A stretch of 44,168 nt of DNA from an uncultured Bacilli bacterium. GTDB lineage: Bacteria; Bacillota_I; Bacilli_A; RF39; UBA660. The notes under the pieces were generated by a model. It saw nothing but the letters and a program-made list of their open reading frames with translations, made no database searches and was not told the DNA's origin. Of this stretch, positions 8,779-19,700 are shown piece after piece (position 1 is the first letter of the stretch; every line of letters begins with the position of its first letter). Location of the stretch: assembly GCA_947626115.1 (NCBI GenBank), contig CANQQX010000008.1, forward strand, positions 1-44,168, read 5' to 3'. A program made the position numbers and the translations under genes.

Positions 8779-9321
8779 ATGAATTTAAAGAAAATGATTT
8801 TTCTTAATGCTGTCTTGACATTTGCTCTTTGTTTTCTAACCCATTTTGTTTATACTCTACTACCTAATCCTGTTTTTGCTATCTTTTTTCCTGTAAATGA
8901 AAGTATCTGGGAACACATGAAAATGCTTTATACTACAATTTTACTATATGGTATTATTGAATATTTAATTATCAAAAAATATAACTTATATCATAATAAT
9001 TTTATGTTTAGTTTACTTATGAAATCTATTATAAGTATTCCGATTTATTTATTAATGTTTCTACCAATTTATCTTAATTTTAGCGAAAATATGATTGTTA
9101 CATTTATCATTTTATTTATTACTATTTTAATAGTTAATTATATTGGCTATAAAATACTTTCTTTACATCCAATAAGTTATCAAAAAGAAATAAGTATTGC
9201 CTTTATTATTATAGTTTATATTTTGATGGGATTATTAACTTTTAAAGCTCCACATCGCGAAATATTTTTTGATACTGAAGATGAAAAATATGGTATTAAT
9301 GATTATTTGATTAAAAAGTAA
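8779..9321 (+). CDS. DUF6512-like integral membrane protein
   Basis: FPVNESIWEHMKMLY motif and multiple hydrophobic helices. Confidence 0.65.
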   Translation: MNLKKMIFLNAVLTFALCFLTHFVYTLLPNPVFAIFFPVNESIWEHMKMLYTTILLYGIIEYLIIKKYNLYHNNFMFSLLMKSIISIPIYLLMFLPIYLNFSENMIVTFIILFITILIVNYIGYKILSLHPISYQKEISIAFIIIVYILMGLLTFKAPHREIFFDTEDEKYGINDYLIKK

Positions 9322-9327
9322 AATTTG

Positions 9328-9502
9328 TTGATTTTAAGGATTATTAGTGCTATTATCATTTTAGAAACAAGTTGTTTGCTAAACCGGTCTAAGCGTTGTT
9401 TATTAACCCTACCGGTCGCAACAACTTGTTTTAAATCGGATAATTGGTGAAACGGATGGACAATTGGAGTCCATTGCGAAGTAATCATTATTCGATTTTT
9501 TT
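9328..9502 (+). ncRNA. Unidentified structured small RNA (~140 nt) with its own promoter
   Basis: -35 TTGATT 9328-9333, 17-bp spacer, -10 TATTAT 9351-9356; hairpin 9364-9432; terminator stem 9433-9444/9487-9498 with T7. Confidence 0.7.
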
Positions 9503-9521
9503 ATCTTTATATTTTAGTCAT

Positions 9522-9552
9522 AAAAAAGAAGACATCTACCCTTTATGTCTTC
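9522..9552 (-). terminator. Intrinsic terminator after ylbE-like gene
   Basis: GAAGACAT/ATGTCTTC then T6 on minus strand. Confidence 0.75.
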
Positions 9553-9583
9553 ATAACTTATATCCATTTTAATATTACCTTAA

Positions 9584-9817
9584 TTATTTTAAAGTGTCAA
9601 TTATTGAACTAACAACATTTATGGTATTTATAGCATCATTTAATTTATCTGTTGGTCTTTCTTGATACACTTTTTTCATTTCGTGCATAAATTCTTTATA
9701 GTATTCGGGATCACGATTTAAATATTTGACATAGTTAGTATTTTCTTCAAAATATCTTTTAAATTTTTTATCTTCTAATAATTTTTGTTGTAAAAAATAT
9801 TCCATCTTAATCCTCAA
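9584..9817 (-). CDS. ylbE: YlbE-like protein
   Basis: Short protein with KRYFEEN...NRDPEYYKEF pattern; adjacent to ylbD-like gene as in B. subtilis. Confidence 0.65.
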   Translation of the reverse strand: MRIKMEYFLQQKLLEDKKFKRYFEENTNYVKYLNRDPEYYKEFMHEMKKVYQERPTDKLNDAINTINVVSSIIDTLK

Positions 9818-10169
9818 AAAATTTATTTAAAGGACGAGGTGATAAAGGCCCTTTAATTCTATTTACCGCATTGGTTGTACCTTTGGTAGTCAAGTCCTCT
9901 ACTACACCGAGTGCTTTTTGGGCTGTATTAATATGTTTTTGAATTTCATCTAAATTAATATTTTTCATTATATCGGTAATTTTACCAGGATTTATAATAT
10001 TTGATGCGGGAGTTGATGCTCTTTCATAAGGTTTCCAAGCATCTTCATCAGTACCATAAACATCATATATTTCATAGAATGATTGAAAGGTCATTTCTTT
10101 ATTTTTAATATACTCAACTAGTTCTGGTTTACTACGAATAAATTCTTTAAATTCTTCTTTTTTACTCAT
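9807..10169 (-). CDS. ylbD: YlbD-like putative spore coat protein
   Basis: EFKEFIRSKPELVEYIKN...TFQSFYEIYDVYGTDEDAWKPY. Confidence 0.7.
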   Translation of the reverse strand: MSKKEEFKEFIRSKPELVEYIKNKEMTFQSFYEIYDVYGTDEDAWKPYERASTPASNIINPGKITDIMKNINLDEIQKHINTAQKALGVVEDLTTKGTTNAVNRIKGPLSPRPLNKFFED

Positions 10170-10174
10170 TAAAA

Positions 10175-10208
10175 ATCACCTAGTATATTTTATGTGATAC
10201 TAGGTGAT
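10175..10208 (-). promoter_or_regulatory. Hairpin that contains the ylbD RBS
   Basis: ATCACCTAGTAT/ATACTAGGTGAT 12-bp inverted repeat; AGGTGA lies in the 3' arm, then TTTTTAATG. Confidence 0.6.
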
Positions 10209-10212
10209 ATTA

Positions 10213-12702
10213 TTATAATTTAAAGTCTTTTGTAAAGTCTTCGAATGATACTTGTTTGCTTTCGTGCTTCTCTTCTTTTACTTCTTCTACTTCTACTTTT
10301 TCTTCCTTTTGCATAGCAGTTTCAACTTTATATTTTAAAGCATATTTATCAACATGACCTTTAGCAATATTACTACCATTACTTTGTAAATCCATAATCG
10401 GTATATCACTATTTTTAATTTCTTTTAATTCACTATCACTTTTAATAATGATATTATCTCTTGCTTCCGTTAAGAAAGCATTTACTATTTCATAAGTAAC
10501 TGTTTTATTTTTCTTAATTAACATTGTTCCTTTTTTAGCCCGAGTTAAAACTTTTAGATCACTTAATTTTATTCTTTTAGCAGTATTATTATTGGTAAAG
10601 ACATCTAAGTATTCATCATCATTAATAGAAGATGCTCCGACTACTTCATCATCAGTAAGTTTTATACCTTTTACACCACTGGCTTTAGGCCCAACAATCG
10701 GAATTTCGGCATTAGCATATTTTAAATAATAACCATTTTTCGTAACTATTACGACATCACTGCCACTTTTAGTAACTGTTACTAATTCATCTTGATCTTT
10801 TAGTTTAATTGCTGTCATTGTTTTACTAAATCTAGTTACAATCAAATCATTCATATTAACTTGTTTTACCATCCCATTTTTAGTAAATAAAGTAAGATTT
10901 ACATTTTTATTTAAAATATATGATGCAATTATTTTTTCTTCTTCTTGTAATGGTACTAAATTACTAACATGTTTACCAAGTTCTTTCCATTTAGCCTCAA
11001 AAATTTTATGAACTGGAATAAATAAATAATTACCTAAATTTGTAAATAATACTAAATTATCTAAAGTAGTTGTTTCAAATAGATTAGCAATATAGTCACC
11101 AGGTTTTAGTAAGGTTTCGCCATCAGAAGCCGCATAAGATTTAGCTGATACTCTCTTAACATAACCTTCATTAGTTACGACAACATTAACATTCTCTTTT
11201 TGAATCATACTTTGCATATCAATTTTAATTTCCGTAATTTCATCTTTAATCTCGGTTTTTCTTGGTACTGCATATTCTTTTTTAACTAATTTTAATTCTT
11301 TTTTCATAACATATTTTAAAGCTGTTTCATCATTTAAGATGACATTTAAGCCTTCAATTAATTTCTTTAAACTTTCTAGTTCTTCTTCTAGAGCTACAAC
11401 ATCCGTATTAGTTAAACGATATAATTGTAAAGTAACAATCGCTTTAGCTTGTTCTTCCGTAAATTTAAATTCTTTAATTAAATTACTTTCCGCATCACTC
11501 TTATTTTTACTTTTTCTAATTACTTTAATAACTTCATCTAAGATAGAAATACATTTAATAAGACCTTCAACAATTTCTAATCTTTTTTCTTTCATTTTTA
11601 AATCAAATTTGCATCTTCTCGTAATTACTTCTTTTTGATGATCAATATATGCATCAAGAATCGGAATTATCCCTAAAGTTTTTGGTACTCTATTTACAAT
11701 AGCAACCATATTATAATTATAAGAAATTTGTAAATCAGTATTTTTAAGTAAATAATTTAAAACTAGTTCACTATTAGCCCCACTTTTTAAATCAATAACA
11801 ATTCTTAAGCCTTCTCGATCTGATTCATCTCGAACTTCCGCCATACCATCAATTTTTTTATCAAGACGAATTGATTCAATTTTGTTAACAAGTAAGGCTT
11901 TATTAACATCATAAGGTATTTCGGTAATAACTATTTTTTCTTTACCTTTTTCTTTGATAATCGTATATTTTGCTTTAACAACTACTCTTCCTTTACCAGT
12001 TTTAAAGGCATCTCTTATGCCATTGATACCTTCAACAATACCACCGGTTGGAAAATCTGGACCTTTTACTATCTCTAAAATAGAATCCAAATAACAATTA
12101 GGTGAATCAATTCTTTTGATTGTAGCATCAATAATTTCCCCTAAATTATGAGGAGGAATATTAGTGGCATAACCAGCACTTATACCCATTGTCCCATTAA
12201 CTAAAAGATTAGGAAATTTAGCAGGTAGAACAGTTGGCTCAAGTAATCTATCATCAAAGTTTGGTGCCCATTCAACTGTATCTTTAGAAAGGTCTCCTAA
12301 AAGTTCATTACTAATTTTAGCAAGTCTTGCTTCGGTATAACGATAAGCAGCGGCAGGATCTCCATCCATTGAACCATTGTTACCTTTCATATCAATTAAA
12401 GGTGCACTTTGTTTCCACCATTGACTCATCCGAACCATCGCATCATAAACTGAAGAATCACCATGAGGATGGTATTTACCTAAAACATCTCCAACAGTAG
12501 CAGCACTTTTGATATATTTTTTTTCATAAGTATTACCCGCATCATACATAGCATATAAAATTCTTCTTTGTACGGGTTTAAGGCCATCCCTAACATCAGG
12601 GATAGCACGATCTTGAATTATTTCTTTTGCATAAGATGCAAATCTTTCACCCATTATTTCTTCTAGGGCATAATCTTCAATTCTTTTTAGTATATCTTCC
12701 AT
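10213..12702 (-). CDS. parC: DNA topoisomerase IV subunit A
   Basis: [45 protein letters not shown]; paired with parE. Confidence 0.95.
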   Translation of the reverse strand: MEDILKRIEDYALEEIMGERFASYAKEIIQDRAIPDVRDGLKPVQRRILYAMYDAGNTYEKKYIKSAATVGDVLGKYHPHGDSSVYDAMVRMSQWWKQSAPLIDMKGNNGSMDGDPAAAYRYTEARLAKISNELLGDLSKDTVEWAPNFDDRLLEPTVLPAKFPNLLVNGTMGISAGYATNIPPHNLGEIIDATIKRIDSPNCYLDSILEIVKGPDFPTGGIVEGINGIRDAFKTGKGRVVVKAKYTIIKEKGKEKIVITEIPYDVNKALLVNKIESIRLDKKIDGMAEVRDESDREGLRIVIDLKSGANSELVLNYLLKNTDLQISYNYNMVAIVNRVPKTLGIIPILDAYIDHQKEVITRRCKFDLKMKEKRLEIVEGLIKCISILDEVIKVIRKSKNKSDAESNLIKEFKFTEEQAKAIVTLQLYRLTNTDVVALEEELESLKKLIEGLNVILNDETALKYVMKKELKLVKKEYAVPRKTEIKDEITEIKIDMQSMIQKENVNVVVTNEGYVKRVSAKSYAASDGETLLKPGDYIANLFETTTLDNLVLFTNLGNYLFIPVHKIFEAKWKELGKHVSNLVPLQEEEKIIASYILNKNVNLTLFTKNGMVKQVNMNDLIVTRFSKTMTAIKLKDQDELVTVTKSGSDVVIVTKNGYYLKYANAEIPIVGPKASGVKGIKLTDDEVVGASSINDDEYLDVFTNNNTAKRIKLSDLKVLTRAKKGTMLIKKNKTVTYEIVNAFLTEARDNIIIKSDSELKEIKNSDIPIMDLQSNGSNIAKGHVDKYALKYKVETAMQKEEKVEVEEVKEEKHESKQVSFEDFTKDFKL

Positions 12703-12713
12703 AATATCACCAA

Positions 12714-14642
12714 TTATTCTACTCTAAAATTATCTTCCATGGTAAAGACGATATTTTCTTCAATCCATTCTTTTCGTGGTTCAACTTTATCGCCCATTAA
12801 AATATTAACTCTTTTTTCGGCAAGAGCAGCATCATAAATATTTACTCTAATTAAACTTCTCGTATCCGGATTCATTGTGGTATCCCAAAGTTCATCAGCA
12901 TTCATTTCTCCTAAACCTTTATTACGAGATATATCTGGTTTACCAGCATTTTCGGATACAATTTTAAATCTTTCTTCATCACTATAAGCATAGAAATGCT
13001 TTTTACCATAATCTATTTTATATAATGGTGGCTTGGCAATATAAAGTTTACCTGCTTCAATTAAAGGACGCATAAAGCGATAAAAGAAGGTTAAAAGAAG
13101 AATTTGAATATGTGATCCATCGACATCGGCATCGGTCATAATTATTACTTTATCATAATTAGAATCTTCAACCATAAATTCATTGCCTAAGCCAGCTCCA
13201 ATGGTATGAATTATTGTATTAATCTCTTCATTTTTTAATATATCGGCTACACTAGTTTTTTCCGCATTAATAACTTTACCTCTTAAAGGTAATATTGCTT
13301 GGAATTTTCTATCTCTTCCGCTTTTAGCAGAACCTCCAGCTGAATCACCTTCGACTAGGAATAATTCATTAATCTTACCATTTTTAGTAGTGGCAGGTGC
13401 TAATTTTCCTGATAAATTTTTCTCTATTTTATTTTTACCCTTACCATTTCGGGCATCTTCTCTTGCTTTTCGAGCTGCCTCTCTTGCGACTTTACTCTTA
13501 GTAGCTTTCTCCACAATATTTAACGCAATTTCTTTATTTTCTTCTAAGAAAAATCTAATATTATCATAAGTTATACTTTCAGTGATTGTTCTTGCTTCAG
13601 GAGTACCTAACTTACCTTTAGTTTGTCCTTCGAATTGTAATTTATCTTCCGGAATTTTTAAATTGATAACAACAGATAATCCTTCTCTTACATCACTACC
13701 ATCAAAAGTACTATCTTTACCTTTAACTAGATTATTCATTTTAACATAATCATTGAATGCTTTGGTAATACCAGTTTTAAAACCAACCTCATGGGTACCA
13801 CCATCAGTTGTTTTAACATTATTAACAAAAGAGATAATATTTTCATTATAAGTATCGGTATATTGCATTGCTACATTTACTTCAATACCATTTTTACTAC
13901 CAGTATAATTTAATACTTTATGTAAGGTATTTTTACCTTCATTAATATATTCAATAAAATTAGTTAAACCATCTTCATAATGATATTTAACTGATTTATT
14001 ATCATCTTCATCAATTACTTCAATTGTAACATTCGGAATTAAAAAGGCACTTTCTTGCATTCTTTCACAAATAGTTGTATATGAAAAAGCACAATTTTTA
14101 AATATATTATAATCCGGCCAAAAAGTAACAATGGTCCCGGTTTTATTAGTTTTACCAATTGTCTTAAGTGGAGAATCTACTTTGCCACCATTAACAAAAC
14201 GAATATTGGAAATTACCCCATCACGATAAATTACCACATCCATTTTGGTACTTAGAGCATTAACAACTGAACCACCAACACCGTGTAAGCCACCACTTAC
14301 TTTATAGTTACCTTCTTCAAATTTACCACCAGCATGCAATACTGTATAAATAACCTCAGGCGCTGACTTACCACTTTCATGCATACCAATTGGCACACCA
14401 CGACCATTATCCGCTACGGTAATTGAGCCATCTTTATGTAAAACAATTTTTATTTGATTACCATAACCATTAATTATTTCATCAATAGAATTATCAACAA
14501 TTTCCCATACTAAATGATGTAGTCCTCTTTTATCAGTACTACCAATATACATACCAGGTCTTTTTCTTACTGCTTCAAGACCTTCTAATATCTTAATTGA
14601 CGATGCATCATATTTTGCCATATCTTTATTCACCATTATCAT
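12714..14642 (-). CDS. parE: DNA topoisomerase IV subunit B
   Basis: [54 protein letters not shown]. Confidence 0.95.
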   Translation of the reverse strand: MIMVNKDMAKYDASSIKILEGLEAVRKRPGMYIGSTDKRGLHHLVWEIVDNSIDEIINGYGNQIKIVLHKDGSITVADNGRGVPIGMHESGKSAPEVIYTVLHAGGKFEEGNYKVSGGLHGVGGSVVNALSTKMDVVIYRDGVISNIRFVNGGKVDSPLKTIGKTNKTGTIVTFWPDYNIFKNCAFSYTTICERMQESAFLIPNVTIEVIDEDDNKSVKYHYEDGLTNFIEYINEGKNTLHKVLNYTGSKNGIEVNVAMQYTDTYNENIISFVNNVKTTDGGTHEVGFKTGITKAFNDYVKMNNLVKGKDSTFDGSDVREGLSVVINLKIPEDKLQFEGQTKGKLGTPEARTITESITYDNIRFFLEENKEIALNIVEKATKSKVAREAARKAREDARNGKGKNKIEKNLSGKLAPATTKNGKINELFLVEGDSAGGSAKSGRDRKFQAILPLRGKVINAEKTSVADILKNEEINTIIHTIGAGLGNEFMVEDSNYDKVIIMTDADVDGSHIQILLLTFFYRFMRPLIEAGKLYIAKPPLYKIDYGKKHFYAYSDEERFKIVSENAGKPDISRNKGLGEMNADELWDTTMNPDTRSLIRVNIYDAALAEKRVNILMGDKVEPRKEWIEENIVFTMEDNFRVE

Positions 14643-14761
14643 TTTAACACAGGTTTTACCTATGTTTCAACTTAACAAGACATTTTCTTGACGCTAAAAT
14701 TATTTATTTTAAATTTTTCTATTATATGATATTATATAAATAGTAGAAGAAGGGATTGTTA

Positions 14762-16117
14762 GTGAAAGATAAAATATTTAGAGAATATGATATTAGGGGT
14801 ATTGTACCTGATGATATAAATGAAGATGTAGCTTATAAAATAGGTTTAGGTTATGGTTCTTATTTACAAGAATTTTTAAATCAAACTGCCTGTGTTATAT
14901 CTCATGATAATAGGGTTTCATCTCCTATGCTTCATGATAATTTAGTTAAAGGATTACTTGAAACGGGTATAAATGTTATTGATTACGGCCTTACTACTAC
15001 CCCAATGCATTATTATGTAAGACATGTAAATAATTTATATGGCATTATGATTACAGCTAGTCATAATCCTAAAGATGAAAATGGTTTTAAATTTTCTTTT
15101 GATAAATATGCTAATGCCAGAGGCAAAATGGTTAAAGACTTAAAAGAATATATTGATAAAGGTGAATTTTTAAAAGGTGAAGGCACTATAGAACATAAAG
15201 ATATTAAAGATGAATACATTGATTATGTTATTAGCCATTTAAAATTTGGTAAAAAAAGAATTAAAGTTGTTTTAGATCTTGCTAATGGTACTACTTCTTG
15301 TATAGCAAGAGATATATTCTCTAAATTAAATCTTGATTTAACTATTATTAATGAAGAATCTGATGGTACTTTTCCAAATCATCATCCCGATCCATCTATT
15401 GAAGAAAACTTACAACAATTAAAAGATAAAGTAAAAGAAATAAATGCTGATATTGGTATTGGTTTTGATGGTGATGGGGATCGAATAGGTATTGTTGATG
15501 AAAAAGGTAATATGGTATCAATTGAAGCTTATGCCATAATTATTTTGAGAAACATTATTGATAAAGTAGATAATAAAAAATTCTTATATGATCCAAAATG
15601 TTCCGATAATTTTAAAGATGAAATTGAAAAGTTAGGAGGTACACCAGTCATATGTCGTACCGGTACAAGTTATACCCAAGAAAAAGTTTTAAGAGAAAAC
15701 ATTCCTTTTGGTATTCAATATGTTGGCCATATCTCTTTAAATGATCGGCTTTTTAGTACTGAATCAGCGATGTACTCTTCTCTTCGTTTAATCGAAGTAC
15801 TATCTAAAACTGATAAAACTTTAAGTGAACTAGTTGCAACTGTTCCTGTATACTTTAACTCGCCAGAAGAAAAATTTGCATCATCTGATGATAAAAAATA
15901 TCAAGTAATTGAAAATATTAAAAAATATTGTGATGAAAAAAATTATTATTATTTAGAAATTGATGGTTTAAAAGTTTTATTTAATGGTAGTTGGGCGTAT
16001 GTTAGAGCAAGTAATACAGGTCCAAATATAACTTTAAGATGTGAAGCAAAAAGTCAAAAAGATTTAGATAATTTAGTAAAGTTATTTAAAACATTGATTG
16101 AAGTTTATAACAAATGA
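14762..16117 (+). CDS. Phosphomannomutase/phosphoglucomutase
   Basis: FREYDIRGIVPDDI, TASHNPKDENGFK, GFDGDGDRIG; likely GTG start at 14762 after AGAAGGG (track start 14756). Confidence 0.92.
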   Translation: MKDKIFREYDIRGIVPDDINEDVAYKIGLGYGSYLQEFLNQTACVISHDNRVSSPMLHDNLVKGLLETGINVIDYGLTTTPMHYYVRHVNNLYGIMITASHNPKDENGFKFSFDKYANARGKMVKDLKEYIDKGEFLKGEGTIEHKDIKDEYIDYVISHLKFGKKRIKVVLDLANGTTSCIARDIFSKLNLDLTIINEESDGTFPNHHPDPSIEENLQQLKDKVKEINADIGIGFDGDGDRIGIVDEKGNMVSIEAYAIIILRNIIDKVDNKKFLYDPKCSDNFKDEIEKLGGTPVICRTGTSYTQEKVLRENIPFGIQYVGHISLNDRLFSTESAMYSSLRLIEVLSKTDKTLSELVATVPVYFNSPEEKFASSDDKKYQVIENIKKYCDEKNYYYLEIDGLKVLFNGSWAYVRASNTGPNITLRCEAKSQKDLDNLVKLFKTLIEVYNK

Positions 16118-16143
16118 AAAAATAGCCAAATGACTATTTTTTC
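16116..16143. terminator. Bidirectional terminator
   Basis: GAAAAAATAG/CTATTTTTTC between convergent genes. Confidence 0.8.
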
Positions 16144-16676
16144 TTTTTATGATAATAAATTACTAATAAAATACTAACAAGAGAAATGGTAATTCCAATA
16201 ATTGTAATAATTAACATCCAAGGAAATTTATCTTCATAAATTTTTTCATTTGTCTCAAAACAATTATCTGTTTTTTCATTATTTTTAATGTTATTAACTA
16301 AATCACAATGCTTTTTATATTGATAAGCATTAATCGCATCTTTAACTTTTTCTTGAGTATTCTTACTATTACCAAGAAAATAATTTGTTCCAATCACTAC
16401 TAAAGGTAATTTATTACTTTTAACATTTAAACTTTCTTTGATTTCTTCAACTAAATTGCTTTCTTCTTCACTATTTATTTTTATTAAAGTATAATTATTA
16501 TTTTCTTTAATGTAATTATTTAATTCTTTTTCCATTAAAAGACAATCTTCTTCTTTTTCTTTACATATTAAATAAATATTTAAATAATTAACATTACTAG
16601 CTGTTCCAATTGTAGCCAAAACTTTAAATGGAATAACCATTAATAAAGTAATAATTATTAAGAAATATTTTTTCAT
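16134..16676 (-). CDS. Secreted, C-terminally membrane-anchored protein, possibly thioredoxin-like
   Basis: Signal peptide; NIYLICKEKEEDCLLMEKEL...LPLVVIGTNYFLG; C-terminal TM and KKKK tail. Confidence 0.5.
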   Translation of the reverse strand: MKKYFLIIITLLMVIPFKVLATIGTASNVNYLNIYLICKEKEEDCLLMEKELNNYIKENNNYTLIKINSEEESNLVEEIKESLNVKSNKLPLVVIGTNYFLGNSKNTQEKVKDAINAYQYKKHCDLVNNIKNNEKTDNCFETNEKIYEDKFPWMLIITIIGITISLVSILLVIYYHKKKK

Positions 16677-16693
16677 TAACCCTCCAATTTATA

Positions 16694-16723
16694 GGAATAA
16701 AAAGTATGGATTAACCATACTTT
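16694..16723 (-). terminator. Intrinsic terminator after the giant surface protein gene
   Basis: AAAGTATGG/CCATACTTT then TTTTATT on minus strand. Confidence 0.75.
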
Positions 16724-19700
16724 ATTCTTTTATTTGTTTTTCAGAAGAAACACTTTTATCTCCACCATTTTGATCAATATATGACACTTTAATATTTACT
16801 CCTGTATTTTTAGAAATTGTATAACCACTAGCATCATCATTATCATCTGTAATTACGACGCCAATTCTAAATACTTTTTCTGAAGAACCAGGGAAGAAAT
16901 TATTAGATAAAGCTATTGTTTTGTCACTCTTAGATGAAGTATTTTCAGCATCAATAGTTAAAGCATTAACTTTATCACTTTCATATTTATGTTCATTTTG
17001 TTTTAAATTAACTGTTTCTCCTGATTTAACTTTATGGAATATGATATGACTTTTATTATCTGCAGTACCATTAAAGACAGTATTCATAATGACAGTTTTA
17101 GAATCAACTTCTCCGGCAATTTCAATAAATGATTTTAAATTGCTTCCTTCAAAATGAGTAAATGTTCCAATATTAGTTTTCATATTATTTGCTTTAATAT
17201 ATATAGCACTATCTAAATTTGCATCAGATGCGCTTATTACTGAATTTTCTAAATTAAAGCTTGTAACATTAGATTCAATGGTAATTACATCTTTTCTACT
17301 ATCTTTCTCAGTAATACCACTACCTTCGACTTTCAAATTAACAAATGATACTCCATCTGCTTTAATAGTAATTTGGCCTTTAATTGTTGATGCTTTATCT
17401 TTTCTAAATTTATAAACATCACCATTACTAGTTTCGGCATGTTTTGGATCAAGTCCTGTAATTGTTAATTTTCTATCTATTGTAATATTGCCAACATCAA
17501 GTGTTTGTGGATTATTTTCTTTTTCTAAAATTACAATTGTATTAACCGAATTATCTTGTAAAGCCTCAGAGAACTCATTTTCATTATTTACAAGACGAAC
17601 ATCAGAATTTTGAACTTTATTATATTTAGGATAATAAGTCATATCTGTAGTTGGTTTTAAACTACCTTTATTAGTACAATTATCTTTTTGAGCATTACAC
17701 CAACTAATTAAATTATAAGTATAATAATTATTTTTTATTGTGACATAGTAACGACTTAAACTATCAGGTATTTCGCTAGCAGGTTCATTACTCGTTTTAT
17801 CATAATATCTAATAAATCTTGAAGTTGAACTAGTAAGTTCACGATCAGCAACAAATGTTAATTTTACCCATTTAACTTCATGACTTTCATCTAAATAGTA
17901 ATGATAATAACCATAACCTGGTACTTCTCGTTTTAAATCAGAAAAACTATTATCTTTATTAGCGGTTTCATATGGAATAACTTCTTCATATATTTTAGGA
18001 GATGCTGTATGACTTTGGTTATTAGTTAAAATAACACTAGCTCCATTTTTTGAAACTTTAATTAATGGATTATCATAATTTTCTTTACTATATATAACTT
18101 TTGGAGCATTTAAATGTGCACCTTCTTTAACGATAATTCCTTTAGCATTATCTGGTAAAGTAACATTATTTAATGTTAATGAGCCACTTTTAACAACTAT
18201 AGATTCTTTAGAATCCATTTCTTCAGCAGTTGTTTTTAAAACTAAATTATTTATTGCCACTACTGAACCAGATGATTCAATAATACCTTCATTTGTATTA
18301 GTTAAAGTTAATTCATTACTATTTCCATTAATAGTTACTGCATAATTAAGATTAATAGGTTTTGTTATATTGAATGAATCATCAATGTTAATTACTAAAA
18401 TATGATTATCTAAAGCGGTAGTTAAATTTCCTTCATCATCAACAGATTGAGTTTGATCTAATTTTTGAACAAAATTAAAGGTATAATCATTTGAACTATC
18501 TAAAAATTTAATAACATTTTCATTATATTTAGTAATTTTTATTGTAAATGTAAAACTAGAATCTAAAGCATTTAAATATTGTTTACCAGCATTTTTTTCT
18601 TTAATTAAATTAATAATTTTACTACTTATTTCAGTTTTTAAAGCTTCTAAACCTTCACTTTTTTTCGTAAACACTAATGGTTCACTATCATCTGTTATAA
18701 TTGTTAATTCAGTTATTTCACCATAATCTAAAGATTGAGCCATTGCTCCGAATAACTTAATATTATTTAAAATCTCAAAATCAGTTGATAATGCTAAAAC
18801 ATCGAAAGTAATATTTTTTCCTGATTTTTGCATTATAATTTTTGAATTACTACTAGGATCATCATTTTGAGTAGCAACTAAATCTTTTACAAATCCATCA
18901 AAATCAACTTCCCAATAAGGAACAAGAGTTAAATCACTAGAAATAGGAGTTTCTTTAGTAACGGTTTCACTAGTATTTTCTTTATGCCATTCTACAAAAG
19001 TATGAAATGGATCTTCTGGTAATTTTATATCATCAAAACTTTCAATTGCTTCACCAGTATAAACTTTTTTAGTTCCAAGTTCGGTATCATGATTTTTAAA
19101 AGTAACTGTATGTAATTCTTTAAAATCAACTTTACTATAATCAATTTCTTCAGTAATTTCATTAAATCTTTTACCATCACCATCTAAGTCAATTTTATAA
19201 GAAATTACTTGTCTTTCACCATCATGTGAATTACCATCTTTATATATAGGAAATAAAACTGTTACATAACCACTAAGATAATTTTCTTCCGTAATATTTA
19301 CTTTTTCATAGCTTCCAGCATCATTCATTACTTTAATGCTCCAAGAAGCTCCATAAGTTTCTAAATTATTATAATTAATACCACCTTTATTAATAGTTTC
19401 AAAATAAATATTAATAGGTACATAATAATTTTCTTTATCATTTATAGTTTGTTTTTTGACAGAGCCCTCTAAAGTATAAGCATAACTAGAATCATTTTTA
19501 ATTGTAACTTCTGATTTTGTAAAATCAAAATTACTAGCATCAGTTTTTGAAGCAATTGCAGCTTTAGTTGGAAGTGAATCTACACTTAAATATAAATTTT
19601 GCCAATCAAATTCTAATGTATATGGTTCATATTCATTAGAATCACCATCTAAATCAACTTCCACAGTAAATGTTCTATTTGTATCATCACTATGTAAATG

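Noticed and set aside
9303-9488. 61-aa minus-strand ORF
   Set aside because: Lies over the structured plus-strand ncRNA; no convincing RBS; the RNA signals (promoter, terminator) explain the sequence better.
11339-11638. 99-aa plus-strand ORF
   Set aside because: Antisense within parC.
14762-16117. Alternative genetic code (TGA = Trp) expected for Mollicutes relatives
   Set aside because: TGA ends the phosphohexomutase gene and two ger genes at the expected positions, and Trp is encoded by TGG.
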